The notes beneath the pieces were generated by a model that saw nothing but the letters and a program-made list of their open reading frames with translations, made no database searches and was not told the origin of the DNA. The translations under genes were made by a program, and so were the position numbers. This document shows, one piece after another, positions 52,433 to 60,963 of a DNA stretch of 64,000 nucleotides; positions within the stretch are counted from its first letter, which is position 1, and the number at the start of each line of letters is the position of its first letter. Source of the DNA: an uncultured Opitutia bacterium (GTDB taxonomy: Bacteria; Verrucomicrobiota; Verrucomicrobiia; Opitutales; Opitutaceae); the NCBI GenBank assembly GCA_903896015.1, contig CAITWF010000017.1:1-64000 (forward strand), written 5' to 3'.

Positions 52433-53014
52433 ATGTCCCTGCCGATTGTTCGCTATAACGACCCCCTTTTGCGCAAGAAAGGCGCGCCGGTAAAAACTTT
52501 CGATGCCGCGCTCGCCACGCTCGCCCGCGAGATGATCGACACGATGCACGAGGCCGCCGGCATCGGACTCGCAGCCCAGCAGATCGGGCGCGCGCTCCAG
52601 TTTTGCGTCGTCGACCTGCGCGAGGCCGAGGCTGATTTTTCGTGGAAACTCGATGGCGCGAGCCCGCCGCTGGAGTTGTTCATGCCGATGGCGGTCGCCA
52701 ACCCGGTCATCACGCCCGTGCGCGGCACGAAGGAACTGCCCTACGAAGAGGGCTGCCTGTCGTTTCCCCAGATCCGCGGCGACGTAACGCGGCCCGACGC
52801 AATCACGGTGAATTTCATGGACGAAAAAGGCGTGCCCCATACCCTCGAATGCAACGGCCTCTTCGCCCGCTGCCTCCAGCACGAGAGCGATCACCTCAAC
52901 GGCGTCCTCTTCATTGATCGCATGGACAAAAAAGTCCGCGCCACGATCGACGATGCCGTAAAAGCCCTCGCGAAGGAAACGCGCGAAACCGCGAAAGAAA
53001 AAAAATCTCCATGA
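52433..53014 (+). CDS. def: Peptide deformylase
   Basis: The 193-residue enzyme removes the N-formyl group from nascent proteins. All three motifs are complete: GIGLAAQQ (43-50), EGCLS (106-110) and the metal-binding HESDH (150-154), with a Fe/Zn site formed by Cys108, His150 and His154. Length is normal, with a Lys/Glu-rich C-terminal tail. The ATG at 52433 is the start of the conserved N-terminus (MSLPIVRYNDPLLRKKG). It overlaps the following oxidoreductase gene by 4 bases (ATGA). Confidence 0.96.
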   Translation: MSLPIVRYNDPLLRKKGAPVKTFDAALATLAREMIDTMHEAAGIGLAAQQIGRALQFCVVDLREAEADFSWKLDGASPPLELFMPMAVANPVITPVRGTKELPYEEGCLSFPQIRGDVTRPDAITVNFMDEKGVPHTLECNGLFARCLQHESDHLNGVLFIDRMDKKVRATIDDAVKALAKETRETAKEKKSP

Positions 53015-54087
53015 GCCAAAAATCCGACGGGATGAACTATGCGCCGCAAGGCAAGCCGAGCCCGGTCGTGAAGCCCGGCGAATTCGTTTTTGCCGCCGCG
53101 CATCTCGATCACGGCCACATCTACGGCCAGTGCAACGGCCTGATCGAGGCCGGCGCCGAGCTGAAGTGGGTCTATGATCCCGATCCGAAAAAGGTGGAGG
53201 CGTTTCGCGCGAAGTTTCCGCAGGTGCAGGTCGCTCGATCGCTCGACGAAATCCTCGCGAACAAAAACGTGCACCTAGTCGCCGCCGCCGCCGTGCCCTG
53301 CGATCGCGGACCGCTCGGCTGCCGGGTGATGGAGGCGGGCAAGGACTACTTCACCGACAAGACACCCTTCACCTCGCTCGCCCAGCTCGATCAGGCGAAG
53401 TCCGCCGTCGCGCGCACCGACCGCAAATACATGGTTTATTTCTCCGAGCGCCTGCACGTCGAGTCCGCAATGCACGCGACCGATCTCGTCGCGGGCGGCG
53501 CGATTGGCCGCGTCATTCAAGTCATCGGTCTTGGGCCGCACCGACTCGGCAAGGCGGGCCGGCCCGCGTGGTTCTTCGAACGAGCGAAATACGGCGGCAT
53601 CCTCACCGACATCGGCAGCCACCAATTTGAGCAATTCCTAACTTACACCGGCGCGACCGATGCGAGCGTCACGCAGGCGGCAGTCGGCAACTACGCGAAC
53701 CCCGACAAACCCGAGTTCGAGGACTTCGGTGAGGCCTCACTCCTCGGCGACAACGGCTCGTCGAACTACATCCGCGTCGACTGGTTCACGCCCGACGGCC
53801 TTGGCACCTGGGGCGACGGGCGCACCGTAATCCTCGGCACCAAGGGCTACATCGAGCTGCGGAAATACGTCGACATAGCCCGCGACAAGCTCGGCGACAA
53901 CGTCTACATCGTCGACGCCGTCGGCGAGCGCCACGTCAACGTCACCGGCCAGGTCGGCTTCCCGTTCTTCGGCCGCCTGATTCTCGACTGCCTCAACCGC
54001 ACCGAGACCGCGATGACGCAGGCGCATGCGTTCAAGGCCGCCGAACTCTGCCTCCGCGCCCAACTCGCGGCGCGCAAGATCGCTTGA
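53011..54087 (+). CDS. Gfo/Idh/MocA-family oxidoreductase
   Basis: The 358-residue protein has the two-domain layout of the Gfo/Idh/MocA family: N-terminal Rossmann half (to about 140) and C-terminal beta-sheet half with HLDHGHIYGQ, GGILTDIGSHQFEQFL, VILGTKGYIELRKY. The nucleotide-binding loop is AAAHLDHGHIYG rather than GxGxxG, and the EKP motif reads DKTPF. Family members are NAD(P)-dependent sugar or inositol dehydrogenases; this branch may bind the cofactor differently. No signal peptide. Substrate unknown; the DUF1080 proteins in the window suggest 3-keto-sugar chemistry. Confidence 0.88.
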   Translation: MSQKSDGMNYAPQGKPSPVVKPGEFVFAAAHLDHGHIYGQCNGLIEAGAELKWVYDPDPKKVEAFRAKFPQVQVARSLDEILANKNVHLVAAAAVPCDRGPLGCRVMEAGKDYFTDKTPFTSLAQLDQAKSAVARTDRKYMVYFSERLHVESAMHATDLVAGGAIGRVIQVIGLGPHRLGKAGRPAWFFERAKYGGILTDIGSHQFEQFLTYTGATDASVTQAAVGNYANPDKPEFEDFGEASLLGDNGSSNYIRVDWFTPDGLGTWGDGRTVILGTKGYIELRKYVDIARDKLGDNVYIVDAVGERHVNVTGQVGFPFFGRLILDCLNRTETAMTQAHAFKAAELCLRAQLAARKIA

Positions 54088-54090
54088 GCC

Positions 54091-54633
54091 ATGAGCCGCT
54101 CGATCGCCACCCGCACCGGCGACCTCGGCACCACCGGCCTGCTCTACGGGCAGCGCGTGCAGAAAGACCATCCGCAGGTCGAGGCCGTCGGGGCCTGCGA
54201 TGAACTCAACGTCGCCCTCGGCGCGATCAAGCCGCTGCTCGGCCGCGCCGCCCGCGATCGCGCGATTCGCGAACTGCTGCTCAGCGTGCAGAAGAATCTC
54301 GTCGCGCTCATGGGCGAACTGGCGTGCGCAGAAAAAGACGCCGTGCGTTACGCGAAATCGAAATTTGAAAAGGTCTCGGCACTCGATGTCGCCCGGCTCG
54401 ACACCTCGCTCGAAAAACTCGAGGCGCGCGGCCTGAAGTTCGACGGCTGGGCCACACCCGGCGCCAACGCCCGCGCGGCCGCCTTCGATCTTGCGCGAGT
54501 GACCGCGCGCCGCACGGAACGTCGGATCGCCGCGCTGCCTGCCGCCGGCCGGCGCGTGCGCTCCGAGGTGCGCCAGTTCGTGAACCGCCTCTCCGATTTG
54601 CTCTGGCTCCTCGCGCGGGAGGCGGAGCAGTGA
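54091..54633 (+). CDS. PduO-type cob(I)alamin adenosyltransferase
   Basis: The 180-residue enzyme adenosylates cob(I)alamin with ATP. It carries the N-terminal ATP-binding TRTGDLGTTGLLYGQRVQKD and the C-terminal VRQFVNRLSDLLWLLAR motif typical of PduO-type enzymes, with the ARRTERRIAALP segment before it. Length is normal. It starts 3 bases after the oxidoreductase stop, so def, oxidoreductase and this gene form one transcription unit. The DUF6580 membrane protein follows 83 bases downstream. Confidence 0.93.
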   Translation: MSRSIATRTGDLGTTGLLYGQRVQKDHPQVEAVGACDELNVALGAIKPLLGRAARDRAIRELLLSVQKNLVALMGELACAEKDAVRYAKSKFEKVSALDVARLDTSLEKLEARGLKFDGWATPGANARAAAFDLARVTARRTERRIAALPAAGRRVRSEVRQFVNRLSDLLWLLAREAEQ

Positions 54634-54716
54634 TCGTCGCGAGTGCGCTAGTTTTGCACTGAGGCTGACTCACCTGACGCTTGTCTTCGCGCGATTCGCA
54701 GCCAAAGACTCCTTCC

Positions 54717-55295
54717 ATGCCTCTCGCCCTCACGCTTTTTTTGTTTGCCGCTGTCTGGCGCGTCGTAGGCGCCCATGTGCCCGCGCTCGCCAATTTCGCC
54801 CCGGTCATGGCGCTGACGTTTTGCAGCGCCGTCTATTTTCGCGACCGGCGGATGTGGCTAGTGTCCTTCGCCGCGCTGACGCTCTCCGATCTCTACCTTG
54901 ATCACTATTACGCGGTCGCGTTTAACGAAACGTGGAGTTGGCCGAGCGCGCTTGCCCGCCTCGCGTGCTTCGCCCTCGCGCTGCCGATCGGCGCGTGGAT
55001 CGCGTCGCGCAAAAACTGGCTCACGCTCCTCGGCGGCACGCTCGCGAGCTCGCTCGCGTTCTACGTCGTCACCAACTCGGACGCCTGGCTACGCGATCCG
55101 TATTACGCAAAGTCCCTCGCCGGCTGGGTGCAGGCGCTGACTACCGGTCGCCCCGAATTTCCGCCAACGATCTGGTTTTTCCGCAACACCCTCGCGAGCG
55201 ACCTCGCGTTCACTGCGGCGTTCGCGTTCGCGATGGAGTCGGCGGCGCGCCGCCGCGGCGAGTCGAGCCTGCTGGCGAAGTCCGTCGCGGCCTGA
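54717..55295 (+). CDS. DUF6580-family putative membrane transport protein
   Basis: The 192-residue protein has about five hydrophobic helices and the family-typical LANFAPVMALTFCSAVYFRD and SDLYLDHYY segments, with DAWLRDPYYAKSLAGWVQALTTGRPEF later and a final helix with NTLASDLAFTAAFAFAMES. Members of this family are annotated as putative transport proteins. The neighbouring cobalamin adenosyltransferase suggests cobalamin or precursor uptake; no ECF or Btu partners are visible. The ATG at 54717 is in the best position before the first helix. Confidence 0.8.
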   Translation: MPLALTLFLFAAVWRVVGAHVPALANFAPVMALTFCSAVYFRDRRMWLVSFAALTLSDLYLDHYYAVAFNETWSWPSALARLACFALALPIGAWIASRKNWLTLLGGTLASSLAFYVVTNSDAWLRDPYYAKSLAGWVQALTTGRPEFPPTIWFFRNTLASDLAFTAAFAFAMESAARRRGESSLLAKSVAA

Positions 55296-55447
55296 GCGAC
55301 GAACGGGAAACACTTCGCGCGATCACGCGTCTGGAGGGCTGCCGGCAACGACTGCCCCCATCTGGCGCCGAAGCGCGCGTGGCGTTTGATTTTTACCGCG
55401 ACTTCCCCCCCAAGCCCGGGTCATAGTGCGCGCGCACGGGCGCCCTG

Positions 55448-55990
55448 ATGAAAATCGCACTTCTCCTCGCCGGCTTTCTACTTTTCGCGGACGCCAGTCT
55501 CCAGGCAGGCGCACCAACAGCGGACGCGCAGTTTTCCACCGGCGATAAGAAGGACGCATCGGCAAGTGCGGACAAGAGCCGCTCACCCACCCCCGCCGGA
55601 CCGCAGATCGACAGCGGACGCCGCGGCGGAATCGAGGACTTGGTTGAAATCGCCGGCGTCACCCAGCAAAAACCCAACGCCGACGGCAGCCGCAAGGTGA
55701 TCGTGCGCGTGCATTACGTGCTCGTGCATTACCCGAAAGGCGTGCTGAGCCTCGGCTTCAACCTCAAATCCGCGACCAAGTTTGCTCAAGTGACGAGCCA
55801 GTCCGTGCTCGCGGGAGAGGATGAGTTAGAACTGTCCGCCACGATTGCACCCGTCGCGTGGCCGAAGGGGCAGCCGTTCAAGCTCTCCGTCAGCTTGTCC
55901 GCGGAGCCCCATCCCGGAGAGTGGTCGTTGCTCGCGGCGTCGGCGCAGGCGCTGAAGCCTGGCGCCGCGCCCGCTGTGACCAAGCCGTGA
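55448..55990 (+). CDS. Secreted protein of unknown function
   Basis: The 180-residue protein has a signal peptide (MKIALLLAGFLLFADASLQA), a Ser/Asp/Pro-rich segment (about 23-60), then a beta-rich region (about 64-165) containing RKVIVRVHYVLVHYPKGVLSLGFNL and KPFKLS-like strands. No catalytic motif is visible and I do not recognise the family. It ends 21 bases before a convergent secreted-protein gene. Confidence 0.7.
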   Translation: MKIALLLAGFLLFADASLQAGAPTADAQFSTGDKKDASASADKSRSPTPAGPQIDSGRRGGIEDLVEIAGVTQQKPNADGSRKVIVRVHYVLVHYPKGVLSLGFNLKSATKFAQVTSQSVLAGEDELELSATIAPVAWPKGQPFKLSVSLSAEPHPGEWSLLAASAQALKPGAAPAVTKP

Positions 55991-56011
55991 ACGCGGCAAA
56001 AACGCTTCCAC

Positions 56012-56827
56012 TTACTTAACGATCGCACCGGCCGCCACCGGGCCGAGACGGTGTTTGCCGACCGCGATATCGTCGATCCACACGGTGAAGCCTTCGCCGG
56101 TCGCAGCCTGATAATTTGTCCAGCCGATTGAGAGCGCCTGAAATGTGGCGGGCAGTTCCACGCCTTCATATTTTCCCGCGCCCTTGTGCAGGGCGAGGTC
56201 CGTAACCTCCTGGCCGTTCACGAAAAACTGGTAGGTCTGCGACGCCGCATCCGCGTGCCACTCTAGGAGCGTCCACTCGTCGGTAAATTTCTGCGTGGTC
56301 TTCGCCGACACGCCGAATTCCTTGCGCGGCGCCTTCGGCTGCACGTTGTAAAGATACTTAAATTCGCCAGCGCCGTTGAGCGAGAGCCCGGCGAGGCGCA
56401 CCTCGATCGGATCGTGAGCGAGCGGACTCGTAGCTTTGGCGGCGACGAACGTCGTGTGGATGTTCGCGGTCTTCTTGCCCTCGGGCACGAGCGGGAGCGG
56501 CGTGGGCGTCTTCACTTTGAAATAGAGCCGGCCCCAGTGCTCACCGCCGAGGGCCGTGACTTTGTCGGGCGCAAGGCTGATGAAGCGCCCGCCCTTGACC
56601 GCCGGCTCGATCTGCAAAGCCCGCCGGCCGCTGTGCGCCACTCCCTCGGCGACGGCGATCGCGCCGGTCTTGGTAAAGCCAGCCGGGATCGCGCCAACGG
56701 CGGTGGACTCGAAATCTTCGGCCACGATCACGTCGGATGCGGGGCCTTGAGCAAAGGTGGACGCGGCAGCGAGCGCGAGCAGCAGAGTAAAGGCAGCGGG
56801 GCGGAGGGGCATCAGGGAAAGAAGCAT
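56012..56827 (-). CDS. Secreted concanavalin-A-like jelly-roll protein (putative carbohydrate-binding)
   Basis: From the ATG at 56827 the product has 271 residues with a signal peptide (about 1-26, ending STFAQ). The mature part starts VIVAEDFESTAVGAIPAGF, a typical opening of LamG/polysaccharide-lyase-like jelly rolls, and ends with FTVWIDDIAVGKHRLGP. EWHADAASQTYQFFVNGQEV is the usual back strand. A GTG at 56842 or the ATG at 56812 are alternative starts. No catalytic residues can be assigned, so glycan binding or lyase activity is only suggested. Confidence 0.72.
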   Translation of the reverse strand: MLLSLMPLRPAAFTLLLALAAASTFAQGPASDVIVAEDFESTAVGAIPAGFTKTGAIAVAEGVAHSGRRALQIEPAVKGGRFISLAPDKVTALGGEHWGRLYFKVKTPTPLPLVPEGKKTANIHTTFVAAKATSPLAHDPIEVRLAGLSLNGAGEFKYLYNVQPKAPRKEFGVSAKTTQKFTDEWTLLEWHADAASQTYQFFVNGQEVTDLALHKGAGKYEGVELPATFQALSIGWTNYQAATGEGFTVWIDDIAVGKHRLGPVAAGAIVK

Positions 56828-56955
56828 GGACACCAGACGCACGACGCCGCGGGCAGGTTTCCACGCTGCTCGATTTGGGCGTGCCGACGGGTGGCGAGGA
56901 GTGTCCAGATTCGCCCTTTCCCCGCAGGGAGAATTTACCAGCCAACCGGCAAGAC

Positions 56956-58497
56956 TCAGAGCAGATCTGCGGCGAGCTCGGCGAGCTTCGAGCGCTCACC
57001 CTTCGTGAGCTTCACATGAGCGTGGATTGCCTGACCCTTCATTCGGTTGTGGCAATACACGAGACCGTTGCTGCGCGCATCAACATACGGGTTGTCGATC
57101 TGAGCCGGGTCGCCGATGAGGACGATCTTCGATCCTTCGCTGATGCGCGTGATCACGGTCTTCACCTCGTGCGGCGTGAGCTGCTGGGCTTCGTCGAGAA
57201 TGAAGAAGCGACGTGCGATCGAGCGGCCGCGGATAAACGCCAGCGCCTCAATCTCAACGAGGCCGCTCTTCAGCAGGCGCTCGTAGGGCTTCACGAGACC
57301 GTTCGGGCCGTTGCCGTTGCCGTTGTGGCCGTTGTGCGCGGGGGGCGGCGGCGCGGCTCCAATAAACTGATCGTCGCGGTGCTTGTTTTTCTTTTTGGAA
57401 ACTTTCTTCGAGGCGAACTGCGGATCCTTCGGCGGCTTGGAGGGAATGAGCACTTCCAGCGCGTCGTGGTAGGGCTGGAGCCACGGCTTCATCTTTTCTT
57501 CCAGCGTGCCGGGGAGAAAACCTATGTCCTTGCCGAGCGCCATCACGGGCCGCGAGATCGAGACACCGTCGTAGCGCGAGTGGTCATCGTGCGTCTGGTG
57601 CAGCGCACATGCGACCGAGAGGATGGTCTTTCCGGTGCCGGCCTTGCCGAAGCACGTGAGCATGTGGATGCTGTCGTCGAGGAGCGCATCCATGAAAAAC
57701 TGCTGCTCAAGATTGCGCGCACGCACGGGGACGCCGCCGGGCGCCTTCACGAAATCAGGAATCTTCAGCCGGCGCACGAGGCCGTCGCCATAATACCGCG
57801 CGGGCATTGTCTTGCCCTCATCGGAACGGAGGAGGACGTATTCGTTGAGCGAGAGAATTTTTGCCGTCTCGGGCTCAACCTCGAACATCCCCTCGGAAGC
57901 GAAGCGCTGCAGTTCGTAGATATTGACGGCGATTTCGGCGTAGCTCGCCTCCTCATCGGTTTCAGGGACTTTGTCGTTGAGGTAATCCTCGGACTCAAGG
58001 CCCACCGCGCGCGCCTTGAGCTGCACGTTAACGTCCTTCGTCACGAGGATCGTCGGAGGCGGAAACCGCTCCTGCACGAAGATCGCCGCCGCGATGATGC
58101 GGTTATCCTTCTTCGAGAGATCCGGGAGGATCGCCTTCAGCCGGTCCATCGCGGGCGACTTGCGACCGCCATCCATGAGATACGGATTGATGATGATCGA
58201 GAGCGTGCCGCCGTTGGGCAGCTCAACGCCCTCGTGCATCGAACGCGAATCCGGCAAAAGCTCCTGTAGAATGCGGTGCACACGACGCGCACTGCGGCCG
58301 CGCTCAGTGGACTGCTCGCCCTTGATGGCGTCGAGTTCCTCGAGCACCTCCACGGGGATGGCGAGGTTGTTGTCCTCGAATTTGAAAATGGATTGGGGGT
58401 CGTGGAGGAGCACGTTCGTGTCGAGCACGAAGGTCTTCACCTTGGCCGTAACCCTCATCCGCGAAGTTGGGGCCGCCGCCCCGCGCGTATTTTCCAT
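56956..58497 (-). CDS. PIN domain-PhoH ATPase fusion
   Basis: The 513-residue protein has an N-terminal PIN nuclease domain (about 20-180: FVLDTNVLLHDP with the first acidic residue, VLEELD, and RIIAAAIF) and a PhoH ATPase (about 265-510): P-loop GKAGTGKT (284-291), Walker B FFILDEAQQ (431-439), and GDPAQIDNPY. Such PhoH2 proteins act as RNA helicase/ribonucleases. Between P-loop and Walker B there is a Lys-rich then Asn/Gly-rich low-complexity insert (about 353-400). No antitoxin partner gene is adjacent. The gene is divergent from cysE. Confidence 0.93.
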   Translation of the reverse strand: MENTRGAAAPTSRMRVTAKVKTFVLDTNVLLHDPQSIFKFEDNNLAIPVEVLEELDAIKGEQSTERGRSARRVHRILQELLPDSRSMHEGVELPNGGTLSIIINPYLMDGGRKSPAMDRLKAILPDLSKKDNRIIAAAIFVQERFPPPTILVTKDVNVQLKARAVGLESEDYLNDKVPETDEEASYAEIAVNIYELQRFASEGMFEVEPETAKILSLNEYVLLRSDEGKTMPARYYGDGLVRRLKIPDFVKAPGGVPVRARNLEQQFFMDALLDDSIHMLTCFGKAGTGKTILSVACALHQTHDDHSRYDGVSISRPVMALGKDIGFLPGTLEEKMKPWLQPYHDALEVLIPSKPPKDPQFASKKVSKKKNKHRDDQFIGAAPPPPAHNGHNGNGNGPNGLVKPYERLLKSGLVEIEALAFIRGRSIARRFFILDEAQQLTPHEVKTVITRISEGSKIVLIGDPAQIDNPYVDARSNGLVYCHNRMKGQAIHAHVKLTKGERSKLAELAADLL

Positions 58498-58709
58498 CGT
58501 GTGGATTTCTTGTGAAAAGATGTGAACAACTCCCGGGGCTTTGTCGAGAATGACTTGCCGACGCCATGTGAAAACAACGTCACGATTTCACTACGCCTTG
58601 AGCAGAAACCCCGCCATCCGCGCAAAACGATCCGCGCGATTTGCCTCGGTCGCGATTCAGGCTCGCGTGCGCCGCGCCGATTCTATTCACCGCTCGCTGC
58701 GCTAGCGCC

Positions 58710-59669
58710 ATGCACCTCGACGCCATCAAGCAGGCCCTCCTTGATTCCTACCGCCATGACGGCGGCATCAATCACGTCGACGGCGCCAACCTCCCCTCAC
58801 AGGAATCGGTCAACCAGCTCGCGGCCGACTGCATGCACCTGCTCTTCCCTGGCTACTTCGAGGAGCAAGGCCTGACCGAAAGCGTGCTGCCCGCGCACGT
58901 CGATCAACTCTTGCGCAAAATCGATCAGCGCCTCGTCACCGAGATCGAAAAGTGCCTGCGGTTCGCGAAGACGGAGCACGCCGCCACGCAGGCCCGCGAG
59001 CGCACCACGGCGTTTCTCGCGCAACTCCCCGCGCTGCGAAAACTAATCCAGACCGACGTCACTGCCGCCTACCAGGGCGATCCCGCCGCGCGCAGCGTCG
59101 AGGAAATCATCGTCGCCTACCCGTGCGTGCTCGTCATCTCGCTGCAACGCATCGCGCACGTGCTCTATCACCAGCGCGTGCCGCTGCTCCCACGCATGCT
59201 CACGGAATTCGCGCACGAACGCACCGGCTGCGACATCCATCCCGGCGCGCGCCTCGGTGATCACTTCTTCATCGATCACGGCACGGGCGTCGTCATCGGC
59301 GAGACTGCCACGATCGGTTCGCACGTGAAACTCTACCAGGGCGTGACGCTCGGCGCAAAATCCTTCGAGACCGACCCGGACGGCAATCCGGTGAAAGGAA
59401 TCAAACGCCACCCCGACATCGGCGATCACGTGACGATTTACGCGCACGCGACCGTGCTCGGCGGCGACACCTCCGTGGGCGCGCATTCAATCATCGGGTC
59501 CAACGTGTGGCTGATGAAATCGATCCCCGCTGACTCGGTCGCGCTATTCAAGGGCGATAGCGTCGTCGTGCGCTCAAGGCGGAAAAACGAAAGCATGGTC
59601 GGCCACGGCGGAGCCACGAACGGCGCGGGCAACGGCTCCGATGTGCCGGAGGGCGAGTGGCAGATTTAG
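58710..59669 (+). CDS. cysE: Serine O-acetyltransferase (CysE/EpsC-like)
   Basis: The 319-residue enzyme makes O-acetylserine for cysteine synthesis. The N-terminal helical half (1-170) has the LPALRKLIQTDVTAAYQGDPAA segment, and the left-handed beta-helix half has hexapeptide repeats: DIHPGARLGDHFFIDHGTGVVIGE, HVKLYQGVTLGAKS and GDHVTIYAHATVLGG. Catalytic His-containing motifs are intact. The ATG at 58710 is chosen; an upstream TTG would add a spurious signal-like segment. A tail of about 35 residues rich in Gly/Asn/Ser is unusual. It opens the sulfur-assimilation region. Confidence 0.92.
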   Translation: MHLDAIKQALLDSYRHDGGINHVDGANLPSQESVNQLAADCMHLLFPGYFEEQGLTESVLPAHVDQLLRKIDQRLVTEIEKCLRFAKTEHAATQARERTTAFLAQLPALRKLIQTDVTAAYQGDPAARSVEEIIVAYPCVLVISLQRIAHVLYHQRVPLLPRMLTEFAHERTGCDIHPGARLGDHFFIDHGTGVVIGETATIGSHVKLYQGVTLGAKSFETDPDGNPVKGIKRHPDIGDHVTIYAHATVLGGDTSVGAHSIIGSNVWLMKSIPADSVALFKGDSVVVRSRRKNESMVGHGGATNGAGNGSDVPEGEWQI

Positions 59670-59838
59670 GCTTCTTGCGAAGAGAAAGTTCAACCGGTTC
59701 TACGTCGTCATCGTTCTCAGTGGAGTAGTGATTTGGGCGGCCGTTCATTTCAGCACTGCGTTCCTTTCTCCGAAACAACGGGGAAAAATTGCAAGGGCGG
59801 CTCCGGCTGCCGGAGTGAAGACATCGCGCGCGAGTTGA
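59641..59838 (+). CDS. Possible small single-TM membrane protein
   Basis: A 65-residue frame begins within the last 29 bases of cysE in another frame. It has a basic N-terminus (RRASGRFRLLAKRKFNRF), a hydrophobic helix (FYVVIVLSGVVIWAAVHF, about 20-37) and a basic tail. Composition is that of a small membrane protein and the region is not otherwise used, but there is no recognisable family. Low to moderate confidence that it is translated. Confidence 0.35.
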   Translation: MCRRASGRFRLLAKRKFNRFYVVIVLSGVVIWAAVHFSTAFLSPKQRGKIARAAPAAGVKTSRAS

Positions 59839-59846
59839 TACCCAAG

Positions 59847-59885
59847 AAAAAAAACCTTCTACGATCGGTCGATCTGGTTTTTTCT
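59847..59885. terminator. Probable bidirectional terminator between cysE side and LysR gene
   Basis: A-rich AAAAAACC (59849-59856) can pair with GGTTTTTT (59876-59883), around a GATC-containing loop. On either strand the hairpin ends in a T-rich tract. It sits between two convergent genes in an AT-rich island of an otherwise GC-rich region. Confidence 0.45.
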
Positions 59886-59925
59886 AAAAATTTGAAAAAA
59901 GACTGACAGGACTCCACTTCCCCCC

Positions 59926-60861
59926 TCACGCCACCGCCCGCGGTGATGTGAGCCCGAGCGTCTCGGCCACGGATTCGCACAGGCCGACGAACGTTTCCTC
60001 TGCGAGCGCGAGCCGGCGGCCCTTCAGGTGGGCGATGCCCCAGTGGCGTTTCAGTTTGCGCGGTCCGAGCGGGAGCGACACGAGCGCACCGCTCTCCAGC
60101 TCCTCGCGCGCGATCCACGGCGCGAGCACGCCGGCGCCGAGTCCGATTTTCACGAGTTCCTTGATCGCCTCCATGCTGCCGAGCTCGATCACGTTGCTCA
60201 GCGGGATTTTTTCCTCGCGGAAATAGTCGTTCACCATCCGGAAGGTCTGACTCGATTTGTTGTAAAGAATGAGCGTTTCTGCCTCGATCGCTTCGCGCGG
60301 GGCGCAGCCGAGCTTGGCCCATGGATGGAGCGGCGAGACGAGAAAGCGCAGCTCGTCGTGGAAGAGCGACACGAAGGAAAACTCCTGCTGTGCCTGCGTG
60401 GACGACTCGAGCGCGAACGCCAGATCGACATGTCCGCCGCGCAGCAGCTCCACCTGCGCGCCATGGTCGCCGGGCTCAATGCGGATGACGCACTTCGGAT
60501 AGCTCTGGCGGAATTCGCGCAGCACGGTTGGCAGGATGTGCTGGCACGCGGTCGTGCTCGCGCCCACGCGCAGTCGACCGTGGCCCCACTTCGAGAGATT
60601 GTCGAGGCCCGCGCGCGCGGCCTCCATCTCGCGCAGGATTTTTTCCGTGTGCCGGAGAAATTGTTCGCCCGCCTGCGTGAGCAGCACGCGCCGCCCGACG
60701 CGATCGACGAGCCGCGTGCCCAAATCGTCTTCGAGCGCCTTCATCGCGTGGCTGACGGCGGACTGCGTGAGAAACAGATCCTTCGCCGCGAGCGTGAAAC
60801 TGCCGCGCCGCGCAAGCGCGGAGAAAGCGTGGAGCTGCCGGCTGTCGAGCGTCGGCTTCAT
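59926..60861 (-). CDS. LysR-type transcriptional regulator
   Basis: The 311-residue regulator has a typical N-terminal HTH (about 5-65: LHAFSALARRGSFTLAAKDLFLTQSAVSHAMKALE) and a two-lobe effector-binding domain (about 95-300: GRLRVGASTTACQHILP, LILYNKSSQTFRMV, VKIGLGAGVLAPW). It resembles the CysL/CbbR-like group. It is divergent from the NrtA-like gene and upstream of cysH, so sulfur assimilation genes are plausible targets. The ATG at 60861 fits the canonical N-terminus (MKPTLDSRQLHAF). Confidence 0.92.
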   Translation of the reverse strand: MKPTLDSRQLHAFSALARRGSFTLAAKDLFLTQSAVSHAMKALEDDLGTRLVDRVGRRVLLTQAGEQFLRHTEKILREMEAARAGLDNLSKWGHGRLRVGASTTACQHILPTVLREFRQSYPKCVIRIEPGDHGAQVELLRGGHVDLAFALESSTQAQQEFSFVSLFHDELRFLVSPLHPWAKLGCAPREAIEAETLILYNKSSQTFRMVNDYFREEKIPLSNVIELGSMEAIKELVKIGLGAGVLAPWIAREELESGALVSLPLGPRKLKRHWGIAHLKGRRLALAEETFVGLCESVAETLGLTSPRAVA

Positions 60862-60873
60862 GGATGAGCTAGC

Positions 60874-60890
60874 TTCATTGAATCGATGAA
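60874..60890. promoter_or_regulatory. Candidate LysR-type operator between divergent genes
   Basis: TTCAT-N7-ATGAA (60874-60890) is a 17-bp inverted repeat, consistent with the T-N11-A LysR motif, located 13 bases from the LysR start and 74 bases from the start of the divergent NrtA-like gene. Autoregulation and control of the sulfur genes are inferred. Confidence 0.45.
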
Positions 60891-60963
60891 AGGTTTGAGA
60901 AGCAGTAATTGCGCCAGTCGCGGGCACTGGCACACCGGCAGCTTGGTAGCCGGGATCGAAATA

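Noticed and set aside
55296-55447. Possible cobalamin riboswitch near the adenosyltransferase and DUF6580 genes
   Set aside because: GGGAAAC and CTGCC-like fragments are present, but there is no B12 box or ordered set of conserved elements, and the region lies downstream of the B12-related genes.
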